Below the pieces are notes generated by a model. That model did not search any database. It was not told the DNA's origin and was given only the letters and a program-made list of their open reading frames with translations. A DNA stretch of 64,000 bases from Gammaproteobacteria bacterium. GTDB lineage: Bacteria; Pseudomonadota; Gammaproteobacteria; DSM-16500. Made by a program: the position numbers and the translations under genes. This document shows positions 1-7,936 of this stretch, one piece after another. The DNA lies in NCBI GenBank assembly GCA_019634835.1, contig JAHCAO010000009.1:26931-90930 (forward strand), written 5' to 3'. Within the stretch, counting starts at the first letter, position 1. Each line of letters begins with the position of its first letter.

Positions 1-618
1 AGCATCTGCTCCCTCAATGACAACGCCCTGGACAAATGTACCTGCTGGAACATACGTATCAGGATTTTTAGGCGGACGACGTTTTGCCAGTTCTTCCGAC
101 GTCGGTGAAAGTGAGAGTCGGTCTTCTCTCATGCCTGCTGCTTCACCGTTCTCCTCATGGTTTAGATTTGATGCAGAACGGGGCAACACTCTACCTTGAT
201 ATTGTTGGCTTCCCACTAACTGAGAGGAAGGACCATCAGAAAAATTTTGATTATTATTCTTATTTGCGCTTAATTTAGCCTCTAAAGCTTTAAGGCGATT
301 TTCTAATTCCTTTTGTTTACCTTCATCCATGGATAAATTTGAACTTAGTTTTTCATCAAACTGCTTTTTTAATTTTTCTGTTTGCGCTCTTGCCTCACTC
401 ACACTTCGTTGCACTCGTTCAAGTACCACTGTCTCAGAATCAGCATGATCTAATGGATTTGAAAAATTGGTTTTTTCAACAATCTTCTCATCATTATTTT
501 TTTGATTTGCTAACATGAATACAAATATTCCGAAGATAGCCATGATAGCAACGACAAATATCATCAAATTTCTAAATTGATCTGATTTTGCTTTATTTGT
601 TGCAGTATTATCATTCAT
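1..618 (-). CDS. traB: TraB, F-type conjugation core protein (partial)
   Basis: N-terminal about 206 residues of a TraB/TrbI-family protein, the inner-membrane-anchored part of the F-type type IV secretion core that spans to the outer membrane. Visible features are a short cytoplasmic N-terminus, one transmembrane segment at about residues 17-36, a charged stretch rich in E/K/Q (about residues 65-100) typical of the coiled-coil region, a Pro/Ser-rich linker, and the family motif VPAGTFVQGVVIEGADA at the truncated edge. The gene runs off the left end of the window. I chose the ATG at 618, which overlaps the end of traK by 8 bases, because its frame stays open to the edge. It is last in the visible traA-L-E-K-B run. 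Confidence 0.9.
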   Translation of the reverse strand, partial: MNDNTATNKAKSDQFRNLMIFVVAIMAIFGIFVFMLANQKNNDEKIVEKTNFSNPLDHADSETVVLERVQRSVSEARAQTEKLKKQFDEKLSSNLSMDEGKQKELENRLKALEAKLSANKNNNQNFSDGPSSQLVGSQQYQGRVLPRSASNLNHEENGEAAGMREDRLSLSPTSEELAKRRPPKNPDTYVPAGTFVQGVVIEGADA

Positions 619-1330
619 GACTAACTACCCTATACAATAGTGTTTCATCACCACAGTTAAGCGTTTCATCAACTAATGAAGCAGCACGAGTATTCGCCTG
701 ATAAAATTCTTGTGGAAGAAGATTCATACGATGATTTGAATTATTTTTTAATCGCCAAATTTCTCCCTCTAAATAACTGCCACGATAAATTATCAATAAT
801 TGCATGGTGAGACTAGAAGAAAGCCTCTTTGGTTTAACTTCACCTAATGGTATGACTGCATAACCTTCAGGATGTTGTTCCTTAACCATTTGACGCATTA
901 ATTCAATAATCAATTGTGTATACGACTGGTTTGTTTCCCACGCAGAAGCTACTCGTTTTGAAGCGGATATCGGTTTGATCGAAACATTTTCAGCGGGTAC
1001 ATCAATTGGATTTAAAAACAGCGTGTAAGTATGACCTTGCTCAGTGGTAATAAAAATTGAAAATGGCCTTCTTTGATAATAAAAACTAGGTTTAAGATAT
1101 AAAATCCCTTGATCATACTTACCATTAAACTCTTTTATTTCATAAGTATTATCTTTTCCTTTGACAGATATAATCCGATCACCTGTCACAAAAATTCTTG
1201 TGAATTCTCTTGCTGATATTTTAAAGAAAAGTGTTTCATTATCTTTTGCCGCTTTTGCTTGCAAAGCAAATGAGTTAGTAAACCCAGATAGACTTATTAA
1301 TAATAAAAATATTTTTATGGTTTTACACAT
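611..1330 (-). CDS. traK: TraK, conjugative pilus assembly (secretin-like) protein
   Basis: A 239-residue periplasmic protein with an N-terminal signal peptide (hydrophobic run at about residues 5-22). Its position and length fit TraK, the VirB9/secretin-like component that works with TraV and TraB in the outer part of the F-type transfer channel. The beta-rich central region contains 'FSIFITTEQGHTYTLFLNP', which fits the family. The start overlaps the traE stop by 8 bases and the end overlaps traB, which is typical of a tightly coupled transfer operon. The identification rests on the order traL-E-K-B together with the sequence pattern. Confidence 0.88.
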   Translation of the reverse strand: MCKTIKIFLLLISLSGFTNSFALQAKAAKDNETLFFKISAREFTRIFVTGDRIISVKGKDNTYEIKEFNGKYDQGILYLKPSFYYQRRPFSIFITTEQGHTYTLFLNPIDVPAENVSIKPISASKRVASAWETNQSYTQLIIELMRQMVKEQHPEGYAVIPLGEVKPKRLSSSLTMQLLIIYRGSYLEGEIWRLKNNSNHRMNLLPQEFYQANTRAASLVDETLNCGDETLLYRVVSHE

Positions 1331-1886
1331 GAGGTTTTACCTCTTCAAAAGATTTAACCTGTAGAAGCCCCAAATGGTAAGTAAATCTCATTTCATAGGT
1401 GAGATGCTTAATGGGTAGTTGTGTTTCACCAACTGTGTATTGAACATCGCCAGAAATTTTTGCAATAAATTTAGATGAATCTACTTGTAGGTCAGTTAAC
1501 TGAAAACTCATTGTCATATGTTCTTTTTTAAGGCGAACTTCTTGTGAAATAAGATCAGTTTTAAATTTATCGTAATAGCGTGAATCCACATATCGAAGAA
1601 ATAATTGATGTTTCATCGCTGCATTGCTTGGAGTGATATTTAACAATAGATCACTTAAAAACAGATTCATTCCTGATAAATATTCTGCTGAAACCTCTTT
1701 AGCTGAAATCCAAAATGGTTTATCAACTACAGGTGGTATAAAATGTATCTTTTCATTATTACTCACTGTATTGATGTAAATTCCGAAAAGAATATTCACA
1801 GCAATGGAGCCCATAGCAATCATCAAATAACTATTACGTTTTTCAGTCAGATGTTTAATTCTTGCTTTCTGTAATATTCTTTTCAT
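1323..1886 (-). CDS. traE: TraE, conjugative transfer inner-membrane protein
   Basis: A 187-residue protein with an N-terminal transmembrane anchor (about residues 20-40) and a periplasmic domain. It fits TraE, the VirB8-like component of F-type secretion. The 'YLSGMNLFLSDLLLNITPSN' stretch (about residues 70-90) and the length match the family. It lies between traL and traK with overlap or a few bases of spacing, so it is almost certainly co-transcribed with them. Confidence 0.9.
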   Translation of the reverse strand: MKRILQKARIKHLTEKRNSYLMIAMGSIAVNILFGIYINTVSNNEKIHFIPPVVDKPFWISAKEVSAEYLSGMNLFLSDLLLNITPSNAAMKHQLFLRYVDSRYYDKFKTDLISQEVRLKKEHMTMSFQLTDLQVDSSKFIAKISGDVQYTVGETQLPIKHLTYEMRFTYHLGLLQVKSFEEVKPHV

Positions 1887-1890
1887 GGCA

Positions 1891-2181
1891 TCAACCTAAT
1901 ATTTCACGCATGTGTGATGGTGGCGTTGAACGGAAATTAATGAATTTTGGGAAATACCAATATGCCATGTGATATATGAAATAATGTCCTTCTTGTCCCT
2001 TTAGCTTCTTGATTAAGGCTACAGAACAAGCGCCTATTACTAGCCCATATAAAGGAGAATTAAATATCAGTAACGCTAGAAGAAATGCACCAACTAGAGC
2101 GATGACTTCATCTATAGTGAAATAGGCTATTTTATAAGATTCATCTAAATATCGGGGCATATAGGTTTTATCTATTTGCAT
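1891..2181 (-). CDS. traL: TraL, conjugative pilus assembly membrane protein
   Basis: A 96-residue protein with a central hydrophobic double-spanning region (about residues 25-60) and an amphipathic C-terminus ending in a 'YWYFPKFINFRSTPPSHMREI' type tail. This is the pattern of TraL, a small VirB3-like inner-membrane protein required for F-pilus assembly. The start codon shares its last bases with the traA stop, and traE follows 4 bases downstream. Confidence 0.88.
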   Translation of the reverse strand: MQIDKTYMPRYLDESYKIAYFTIDEVIALVGAFLLALLIFNSPLYGLVIGACSVALIKKLKGQEGHYFIYHMAYWYFPKFINFRSTPPSHMREILG

Positions 2182-2486
2182 TAGATAATTCCCCCGATTT
2201 TAAGGATGATGTTTGCACCTACAGCTAAAATGATGACACCAAAAAATGCTTTCACTGTACGCTGACTAACCCAGGCTAAACACGCTACGACAAATTCAGC
2301 GATATACAGATACTTTTTCCCCGTTCCATTAATCATATCGATTAGATTTGTTTCAGTGCCTTTTAGAAGGTCTTCTGCAAAGACATGCATACAAGTGAAC
2401 ATCAACGATATAAACAAAACTGAACGCGCAACAGATTTCATATTTATTTTCTTACTTTTGTACTTACTGATTAACAAACTACTCAT
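2181..2486 (-). CDS. traA: TraA-like F-type pilin precursor
   Basis: A 101-residue pilin-like protein. It has a long leader with a hydrophobic segment and a probable cleavage site after 'VFA' (about residues 35-37), followed by a mature region of about 64 residues with two hydrophobic segments (about residues 60-72 and 79-100). F-type pilins have this build: long leader and a short, mostly hydrophobic mature peptide with two membrane helices. The position immediately ahead of traL supports the call. A later methionine (residue 16) is an equally plausible start. An SD-like AAGGAGAATG lies immediately upstream of the ATG at 2486. Confidence 0.8.
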   Translation of the reverse strand: MSSLLISKYKSKKINMKSVARSVLFISLMFTCMHVFAEDLLKGTETNLIDMINGTGKKYLYIAEFVVACLAWVSQRTVKAFFGVIILAVGANIILKIGGII

Positions 2487-2487
2487 G

Positions 2488-2823
2488 TCATTCTCCTTTG
2501 AAATTAAAATGATTAGTCATTTTGGATTTATTTACTTCAAGAAAATTTATCTGTTTCCCAATGTTTGCTTTGTATGGACAGGGGTTCATTTGACCACATG
2601 TGTAATAAGCCGAAGGTTTATGGATATTTCCAAATATTTGATGAAATGCTCTGTGTGGCGGTGAAGATAAATTTAATGCTACATCTTGAATCATCTCAGA
2701 TGAATTTTGTTTACAACAACCAGAAATTGCGCATATCAAAAGGCATAGGCTAAGTACTTTTGATTTATCATAAAAAAAGATATTCCCATTTTGTTGTTGC
2801 CAACTACAGGTTTTATAATACAT
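2488..2823 (-). CDS. Putative small lipoprotein
   Basis: The open frame continues upstream to 2961, but that part runs through the origin iterons (they translate as repeated 'TLK.SCL' units) and is unlikely to be coding. From the ATG at 2823 the product is 111 residues: a polar start, a hydrophobic segment at about residues 23-34, then a lipobox-like AISG-C with the acceptor cysteine at 36. The rest is Cys-rich and unfamiliar. It sits between the origin and traA, one base from traA, so it may head the transfer operon and serve as an outer-membrane component. No Shine-Dalgarno is evident at 2823, so the exact start is unsure. I do not recognise the family. Confidence 0.5.
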   Translation of the reverse strand: MYYKTCSWQQQNGNIFFYDKSKVLSLCLLICAISGCCKQNSSEMIQDVALNLSSPPHRAFHQIFGNIHKPSAYYTCGQMNPCPYKANIGKQINFLEVNKSKMTNHFNFKGE

Positions 2824-2839
2824 GTGAATATAGGTATAT

Positions 2840-2957
2840 ATAGAGAACAAGAGTGTTTCAGCGTAAAGGCAAGAGCGTTTCAGCGTAAAATCTGTCAATA
2901 AGCAAGAGTGTTTCAGCGTGAATAACTTTTGTATCCACAGTTTTTTGGGGATAACTT
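2840..2957. other. Iteron-type plasmid origin (oriV candidate)
   Basis: Three copies of CAAGAGTGTTTCAGCGT start at 2848, 2870 (one mismatch) and 2903. Their spacings of 22 and 33 bp are near-whole helical turns. Immediately next to them is a DnaA-box-like TGTATCCACA (2929-2939), and a second TTATCC-like sequence lies on the opposite strand at 2947-2955. The block abuts the stop codon of the RepA-type initiator gene. Iterons plus DnaA box next to a rep gene is the classic layout of a theta-replicating plasmid origin. Confidence 0.72.
2848..2919 (+). repeat. Three 17-bp iterons (RepA set)
   Basis: Direct repeats CAAGAGYGTTTCAGCGT at 2848-2864, 2870-2886 and 2903-2919. All three have the same orientation and helical-phase spacing. 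They are the likely binding sites of the neighbouring RepA_C-family initiator. Confidence 0.85.
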
Positions 2958-3854
2958 TCATGCCAAATCACCTCTGTTTTTTTTGCTTAGAATATGCGTC
3001 CTGCTCTTTTTGAGAACGATTCCCTCATCCTGTATTTCGATATTTGCCTCCTTGTACATGACAGTGACAATACGGAGCGATCTTAAAAATTCTCGTTTAA
3101 AATCTCTCAATCCTTGTGCATTATTTGCGTAGTTCGAACCAAACTGATTGCTCAAAAGATTCCAGGGTATAAGCGTTGATTTTTTAAGGTATGAAAAGCG
3201 ATATGTCAGCCAACCATAAATATCCATTTGAAGCGGTGAACGTCGCAATGCCTGGAACATACGCAGGTCAATGGGCACTGGACGATTAATAAGTTCGTCG
3301 AAGAAGTCCTTTGCTAAAATAATGGTTGATTGTTTCGATATTTCGCCATTTTCATGTTGAATGGGACTCCACCATAGCTCAAAAGAACGGGTAATCATAA
3401 ACTGATCAGTCTTGCACACGCCTTGCTTTCTATTTTCATAAATGCAAGAAACTTGCGTCGAGAACAATTTAAGCATTTGTTCACGCAGCCGCGTGGCATC
3501 ACCTCTTGTGCCCCCACTTTGCGATAACTTCAATGTAGAAAGGAACGCTGAAAAACTCTTGCCCAGTTCCAGAACTGGCGATTTCTTTACTTTCGCTTCA
3601 CGTGTCATCCACGCCAATAATATGCGTGGGTAAGAGCCATATGGCAGCCCAAATTTAGGATTGCCAATCATGGTTAGCGTAAAATCACCATTTACACGTT
3701 GAAATACATTACCGTCCGGTTTGCTATGTGGTAGCGTCGCCATCACCATGGCACGCGCCATATAAGCTAGCATGCCAGCTTCCTTAGCACTTTCTGCTTC
3801 AATGGCTAAGCATTCAGAAACAAGTTTATTGATTCTCGAAGATGACTTAATCAT
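2958..3854 (-). CDS. repA: Plasmid replication initiator, RepA_C family
   Basis: A 298-residue protein. The central part 'GNPKFGLPYGSYPRILLAWMTREA' is the recognisable RepA_C signature, followed by 'GGTRGDATRLREQMLKLF' and a C-terminal segment with aromatic-rich 'RSPLQMDIYGWLTYRF'. Proteins of this family bind iterons and open plasmid origins. The iteron array lies just beyond its 3' end. The ATG at 3854 is preceded by AGGGA at suitable distance. This is the first of two unrelated initiators in the window. Confidence 0.88.
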   Translation of the reverse strand: MIKSSSRINKLVSECLAIEAESAKEAGMLAYMARAMVMATLPHSKPDGNVFQRVNGDFTLTMIGNPKFGLPYGSYPRILLAWMTREAKVKKSPVLELGKSFSAFLSTLKLSQSGGTRGDATRLREQMLKLFSTQVSCIYENRKQGVCKTDQFMITRSFELWWSPIQHENGEISKQSTIILAKDFFDELINRPVPIDLRMFQALRRSPLQMDIYGWLTYRFSYLKKSTLIPWNLLSNQFGSNYANNAQGLRDFKREFLRSLRIVTVMYKEANIEIQDEGIVLKKSRTHILSKKNRGDLA

Positions 3855-3986
3855 TATTCCCTGCTCTACTTTATCTATGAATACAAATCATGATAAATTT
3901 AATCATTGATGACCCATATTTAATATTATAAAATTAATATGATATTTTATGGTTGTTTTTGTATGTATTAATCGTGCACAGGTGGG

Positions 3987-5360
3987 ATGATGCTTACATT
4001 CAATGATGAAAGAACTGGATTAGTAAAAACAAATTGGGACAGCGTAAGAAACCGTGTACATAAGGTTGCCCCTGAGTTTGCAAAGTTAATTGATAAACTT
4101 TCTCCTGATAAGAGCTTTAACTTATATTTAGCTTATTTCCCTTACGGTGAATTGATTGGAGATACTGTTAGTCCTTTTCTTCCTATGGTAGATGGAGGTA
4201 ATTATCGTTTATCAGATCCCAATGCTCCTAAAGATGTTATAAAAAATTTAGGTTATGGACAGAATAGCTCTCCATTAGGCATGTTATTAGAAAAATCGCT
4301 AGAATATTATATTGACCTTAAAAAGTTAGATATTTCCATCCCATGGCAAGTCTATTCGCCAGGTTCTTTTTATCCATTAGCCAGATTTCTTACAAATAAA
4401 TCCGGAAGAATCTATAGTCCAAATGGTTTATTAACAGTGGTATCAGGAACACGTTCCGCATTTATGCTGCCTAAAATTGGCAGCAGCCCAAACCATTTAA
4501 TGCTAAGAAGGCACTATAATAATGTTCGACCCAAACCGCCCAAAGACCTTTCTGAGCATTGGCAAGTCTTTAAAGATATAGTAAATAGTAATCATAGTAA
4601 AAATGATTGGCGCTCTTGTGTTCTATATTTCTCCCAGAAATGGGTTGATAAAATCCATCATGACAATGAGTGGGCACCTGTTAAAAATTTCTTTCTGGAA
4701 TTAGCGAGCCATAAATTTGAGTATGAAAAAAATCAGATTTATTACAACATTGCGTATTCTTTAATTCAATATTCAAACAATCTTAAACCTAACCCATATC
4801 TTATAGATACTGCCTGTCATTTATTCGCTATTGGAGCAGGCGCAGTTCCAGGTTACTCCCCAGCAATTGACGATCATTCGCTTCCTTTAGATTTATTGCA
4901 AAACGCCTTTGTTGAGAGCTATGGTTTAAAAAAGTATATCCCTACAATCATGCAGCCTCACCATTTCAATTTTGAAGATATTCTCACTAAACCAATTTAT
5001 TATTCCTTAAATCATCCAAGTACTTTGTCTTTTTCTCCTAAATCAAGGAAGGATTCAAGTACATTATTTGAAATGGATGAACTCATGCATATTGTCAATA
5101 TTTTTCAAAAGGAATTATCTCACGATAACAATATATTATCTGATACAGTGATTTCTCAAATCGCGAAAAATGTAGACTTTAATTTTTTTCATAACAGAAC
5201 CTCAACTCACGATAATATTCTGGATTCTGAAACTATTATTAATTTTGATCCGCGCTTCTCACAAAAGAATACTAAATGTTCTGCACCTGAATCCATATTC
5301 TCAAGCGATGCGCCATTTTTACGGGGATGTATTGGGATAAAAGTAATATCAAAAAAATAA
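3987..5360 (+). CDS. Unknown 457-residue protein convergent with the borosin cluster
   Basis: A long intact reading frame, ATG at 3987, ending two bases from the stop of the convergent methyltransferase gene. I do not recognise the family. There is no signal peptide or membrane segment, and the composition is that of a soluble, aromatic- and His-containing protein. Noticeable stretches are 'NSSPLGMLLEKSLEYYIDLKKL' (about residues 93-114, hydrophobic/amphipathic) and 'ACHLFAIGAGAVPGYSPA' (about 278-295). It has its own AT-rich upstream region, shared divergently with repA. Its place beside the RiPP genes makes a role there possible, for example tailoring or self-protection, but nothing in the sequence proves it. 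Confidence 0.7.
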   Translation: MMLTFNDERTGLVKTNWDSVRNRVHKVAPEFAKLIDKLSPDKSFNLYLAYFPYGELIGDTVSPFLPMVDGGNYRLSDPNAPKDVIKNLGYGQNSSPLGMLLEKSLEYYIDLKKLDISIPWQVYSPGSFYPLARFLTNKSGRIYSPNGLLTVVSGTRSAFMLPKIGSSPNHLMLRRHYNNVRPKPPKDLSEHWQVFKDIVNSNHSKNDWRSCVLYFSQKWVDKIHHDNEWAPVKNFFLELASHKFEYEKNQIYYNIAYSLIQYSNNLKPNPYLIDTACHLFAIGAGAVPGYSPAIDDHSLPLDLLQNAFVESYGLKKYIPTIMQPHHFNFEDILTKPIYYSLNHPSTLSFSPKSRKDSSTLFEMDELMHIVNIFQKELSHDNNILSDTVISQIAKNVDFNFFHNRTSTHDNILDSETIINFDPRFSQKNTKCSAPESIFSSDAPFLRGCIGIKVISKK

Positions 5361-5362
5361 AA

Positions 5363-6154
5363 TTATGAATTAATATTGTTTAGCTTATTAACATAAAATT
5401 CATTTGGTTCTTTTACTTTGTTAGGTGGGATATATAAAGTCGTTAGTGAAGATACCGGAGATTGAGGTAAATCAGCTAACACAACTTCTTCTATGCTGGG
5501 CTTGCATGAAGGGTATTGGGCAGCTTCATATAAAAATACTGGGTGTTGCTCGGAATATTTTTTTAATAAATGTTCTGTAAGTATTTCAAGACCATTTTTT
5601 GGATCCTGCTCTTGATAATTGGTTTTTATTCCAATCATACCAGCCTGCCATAAAATTAAATGACAGCTTGTATCGTACTCCCTATCATAGATTAAAAAAT
5701 CCGTAGCCTCATACGATTGACAGCCACATGAACTAGGATCAATCAACAAATCAGCAAGCATACAATCTTCGGATGATATGCCAGGCAATACGTATGTATT
5801 ATGCCCGTTCTTGGTAGCTAAATTGACGGAATAGATACTCGGTTCAGCTAAAAATGTTGGATGTCCATACATCACTAAACATAGAACTTTGGTTTTTTCT
5901 AATGCCTTAAGAACATATTCTGAGATTAAAAGATAATTTTGGTTTCTTGGAAGATTGGTATCGTAAAGAAAATCTAAGGATTCGCTATTCGGGTTTGCAG
6001 TCTCAATCCATTCTTTCATAGCCGGTTCATTTACTAAGTAAAGAACATAATCGGCTTTCTCAATACTTACTTTTGCCTCAGTAGTAAGATGAGATAGAAA
6101 TTTAATTCCTGCTCCCACCACTATCAGAGTATTTTTCATTACAAACGCATTCAT
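5363..6154 (-). CDS. Borosin-type peptide backbone alpha-N-methyltransferase (split form)
   Basis: A 263-residue SAM-dependent enzyme of the tetrapyrrole-methylase fold. It is far closer to borosin methyltransferases (OphMA and the bacterial split enzyme SonM) than to CobA/RsmI. It shows the SAM-site start 'IVVGAGI', then LYD...LPR...NQNY, MYGHP, 'LPGISSEDCMLADLLIDPS', SYEATDFLI, and a final TLYIPP. Tyr64, Arg70, Tyr74 and Tyr96 line up with the catalytic Tyr66, Arg72, Tyr76 and Tyr98 of OphMA as I recall them, at a constant offset of two. The known reaction is iterative methylation of backbone amides in a precursor peptide. The enzyme carries no fused core peptide, as expected for the split class. 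Its ATG follows the precursor stop codon directly (TAA-ATG), implying translational coupling. Confidence 0.92.
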   Translation of the reverse strand: MNAFVMKNTLIVVGAGIKFLSHLTTEAKVSIEKADYVLYLVNEPAMKEWIETANPNSESLDFLYDTNLPRNQNYLLISEYVLKALEKTKVLCLVMYGHPTFLAEPSIYSVNLATKNGHNTYVLPGISSEDCMLADLLIDPSSCGCQSYEATDFLIYDREYDTSCHLILWQAGMIGIKTNYQEQDPKNGLEILTEHLLKKYSEQHPVFLYEAAQYPSCKPSIEEVVLADLPQSPVSSLTTLYIPPNKVKEPNEFYVNKLNNINS

Positions 6155-6334
6155 TTAATAAGTGGTTACTCTTGTCATATCAGCGTTCAATTTGTCATTA
6201 GATAAAAATTCTTTTATTTTATTGCCATCACCATTAGAGAGCGCCTCTTGTACTGAGCTTGGTAAATTATCTATTTTCTTTTGTTCGCATGGAAGTGAGT
6301 TGGCTATTTCTTGTAACGAATTAATGATGTTCAT
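6155..6334 (-). CDS. Candidate borosin precursor peptide, 59 residues
   Basis: A small gene squeezed between the transporter and the methyltransferase. Its ATG overlaps the transporter stop (ATGA) and is preceded by a near-perfect Shine-Dalgarno, GGAGGT. Its TAA touches the methyltransferase ATG. The peptide has a helical N-terminal part, then the segment LPSSVQEALSNGDGNKIKEF (residues 25-44). The 'L...Q.A...GD...K.K' pattern matches the small helical recognition domain of bacterial split-borosin precursors such as SonA. The last about 14 residues (NDKLNADMTRVTTY) are the likely core, rich in beta-branched and Thr residues. Position, spacing and motif agree. Which residues are methylated cannot be read from the sequence. 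Confidence 0.85.
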   Translation of the reverse strand: MNIINSLQEIANSLPCEQKKIDNLPSSVQEALSNGDGNKIKEFLSNDKLNADMTRVTTY

Positions 6335-7812
6335 ATTTTAACCTCCGATTTGCTTTTGCCAGAACCTAATTTAAAATTATTTCGTACAATAACCAATTGA
6401 TTATATATGAAAATACTTAGGGTAAGAATAAATAGTCCTGTGCATATAATAGTTATATTTTGCTGTATATTTACTAGATTTTGATCAATAAGTCCATTTT
6501 TATTGATATAGGGTAGCAGTAAAGTATTAGAGATCGATGTTGCCAGTAAGGCTCCAATACCAATATTCATGCTCCAATAACCCGTCATCATTGCTCGCAT
6601 CGATGAGGGAATTAATTCTCCAATTAACGAGTCACCAATTGGGCTAACAAAAATTTCTCCTATTGCGAGCATTACTAGACACCCTAACATAGACCAGGCG
6701 GGAATTTTTAAATTTGAAATTTGTGAAAAACCACCTAATAAAATCAAAAGAGCAAATATGCAGAATGTAAAAGCTAATACAAAATAGCTGATATTATTCA
6801 TCCCACTTTTTGTCTTGGATTTACTTTTATTCATTAGTATTGCTAAAACAGGAGCTATCATTAATATTATGATGGCATCTGCATTCATAAACCATTGTGG
6901 GGCTAATGTTATACCGACAATATTTCTTTCAACATCATGATCGATTAATTGCATAAATGCGATTGGTGTCAGCATATACAGTGACCAAAAGAGTATAGTC
7001 AATGTCGAATAACTTATAAATTTAAGGTATTTAATTCTCTCATCGATGTTAATTTTACTGTATCCATAACAAACAAGACATAACATTCCTGATATTGTTA
7101 TCCATGTTATATATTTCTCTGTCACTGCTGCGAATTTAAGCAGAAAATTAATAAGTAATACAACTAATGTAAGTAATAACGATGTACTCAGTAACTGATT
7201 TATATTAGATTTTTTATACTTGATACTTTGATTATCGGTAATGAAAAGTAACGTCAGGCCTATTGATATGGCAAGAAGCACTCCCATAAACATGAATAGA
7301 TTAGTGTAGCTATTATGGTTGGTAGAGTAACCAGATATAAAATAGCCCATTAAAAACCCAGCATTCATGCCTGCGTAACTCCACATAAACGCTGCTCTTC
7401 TTTCCTTTACTTGACTCTCGTCAAAAAGGTCCGTTATGAACATTTTCAAGCAAACGTTTGTGACTAAACTACTCATCAAAAACAGAGATAACCCAAGATA
7501 AAGATTATTTCCAAATGCTAATATCGAACATCCTGCCAAACTTAATAATGTTCCTAAACAATATAATTTTTTACACGAAATTAGAGTATTTGCTATTGAA
7601 CCGCCAATGAACGGTAAAAAATAATTCAGTGATAAAAACAATCCTGTTATTAGGGTTGCTGAATATTCAGAATGAATCTCTTTTTGAGTCAAATATAAAG
7701 ATAGCCCTGAAAAGAAAACAGCAAATGCAGCTGATGAGCTTATTTCAATAAAGAAAATTGCTATAATTTGACCAATAATACTATTTTTAGTACTACTTAT
7801 ATATTTGCTCAT
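6331..7812 (-). CDS. POT-family-like MFS peptide transporter of the borosin cluster
   Basis: A multi-pass membrane protein of roughly 490 residues with about 12-14 hydrophobic segments. Near its N-terminus it has the proton-dependent oligopeptide transporter pattern 'FLPFIGGSIANTLI..KKLYCLGTLLSLAG' and near its C-terminus 'GEIFVSPIGDSLIGELIPSSMRAMMTGYW', both typical of POT/PTR symporters. The frame is open to a TTG at 7881, which lies inside a replication iteron. The ATG at 7812, preceded by AAAGGA and followed by the first membrane helix, is the better start. Its stop overlaps the start of the RiPP precursor by 4 bases, so it is the first gene of that operon. It may export or re-import the modified peptide; the direction is not visible. 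Confidence 0.85.
   Translation of the reverse strand: MSKYISSTKNSIIGQIIAIFFIEISSSAAFAVFFSGLSLYLTQKEIHSEYSATLITGLFLSLNYFLPFIGGSIANTLISCKKLYCLGTLLSLAGCSILAFGNNLYLGLSLFLMSSLVTNVCLKMFITDLFDESQVKERRAAFMWSYAGMNAGFLMGYFISGYSTNHNSYTNLFMFMGVLLAISIGLTLLFITDNQSIKYKKSNINQLLSTSLLLTLVVLLINFLLKFAAVTEKYITWITISGMLCLVCYGYSKINIDERIKYLKFISYSTLTILFWSLYMLTPIAFMQLIDHDVERNIVGITLAPQWFMNADAIIILMIAPVLAILMNKSKSKTKSGMNNISYFVLAFTFCIFALLILLGGFSQISNLKIPAWSMLGCLVMLAIGEIFVSPIGDSLIGELIPSSMRAMMTGYWSMNIGIGALLATSISNTLLLPYINKNGLIDQNLVNIQQNITIICTGLFILTLSIFIYNQLVIVRNNFKLGSGKSKSEVKI
6341..6346 (-). promoter_or_regulatory. Strong ribosome binding site of the borosin precursor
   Basis: GGAGGT on the minus strand, 7 bases before the ATG at 6334 and inside the end of the transporter gene. 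It is markedly stronger than the sites of the neighbouring genes, as expected for a substrate peptide needed in excess of its enzyme. Confidence 0.85.
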
Positions 7813-7874
7813 ATAAGAACCATATCCTTTCAAACTTTCGGTGTAACCGACTAGAAAATAAAATATTCTCATAT

Positions 7875-7923
7875 CCCGCAAACGTCCGAGATATTAAGTG
7901 GAAATTTCTATCCTGTAAACGTC
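7875..7923 (-). repeat. Two iterons of the Rep_3 set, downstream of rep
   Basis: On the minus strand, GACGTTTGCGGG (7886-7875) and the variant GACGTTTACAGG (7923-7912). These are the same 12-mers as the array at 11744-11873, here in the opposite orientation and on the far side of the rep-parB-parA block. Confidence 0.8.
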
Positions 7924-7936
7924 CGTTTTTGACAGA

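Noticed and set aside
2823..2961. Coding extension of the putative lipoprotein
   Set aside because: The stretch consists mainly of origin iterons; its repeated peptide is a by-product of the DNA repeats.
5363..6154. Cobalamin/sirohaem or RsmI-type methylase
   Set aside because: The borosin-specific stretches (YGHP, PGISSEDC.ADL.IDPS, YEA.DFLI) and catalytic Tyr/Arg set point to peptide methylation, and no tetrapyrrole gene is nearby.
7813..7881. TTG start of the transporter
   Set aside because: The codon falls inside an iteron, and a better placed ATG (7812) with AAAGGA precedes the first membrane helix.
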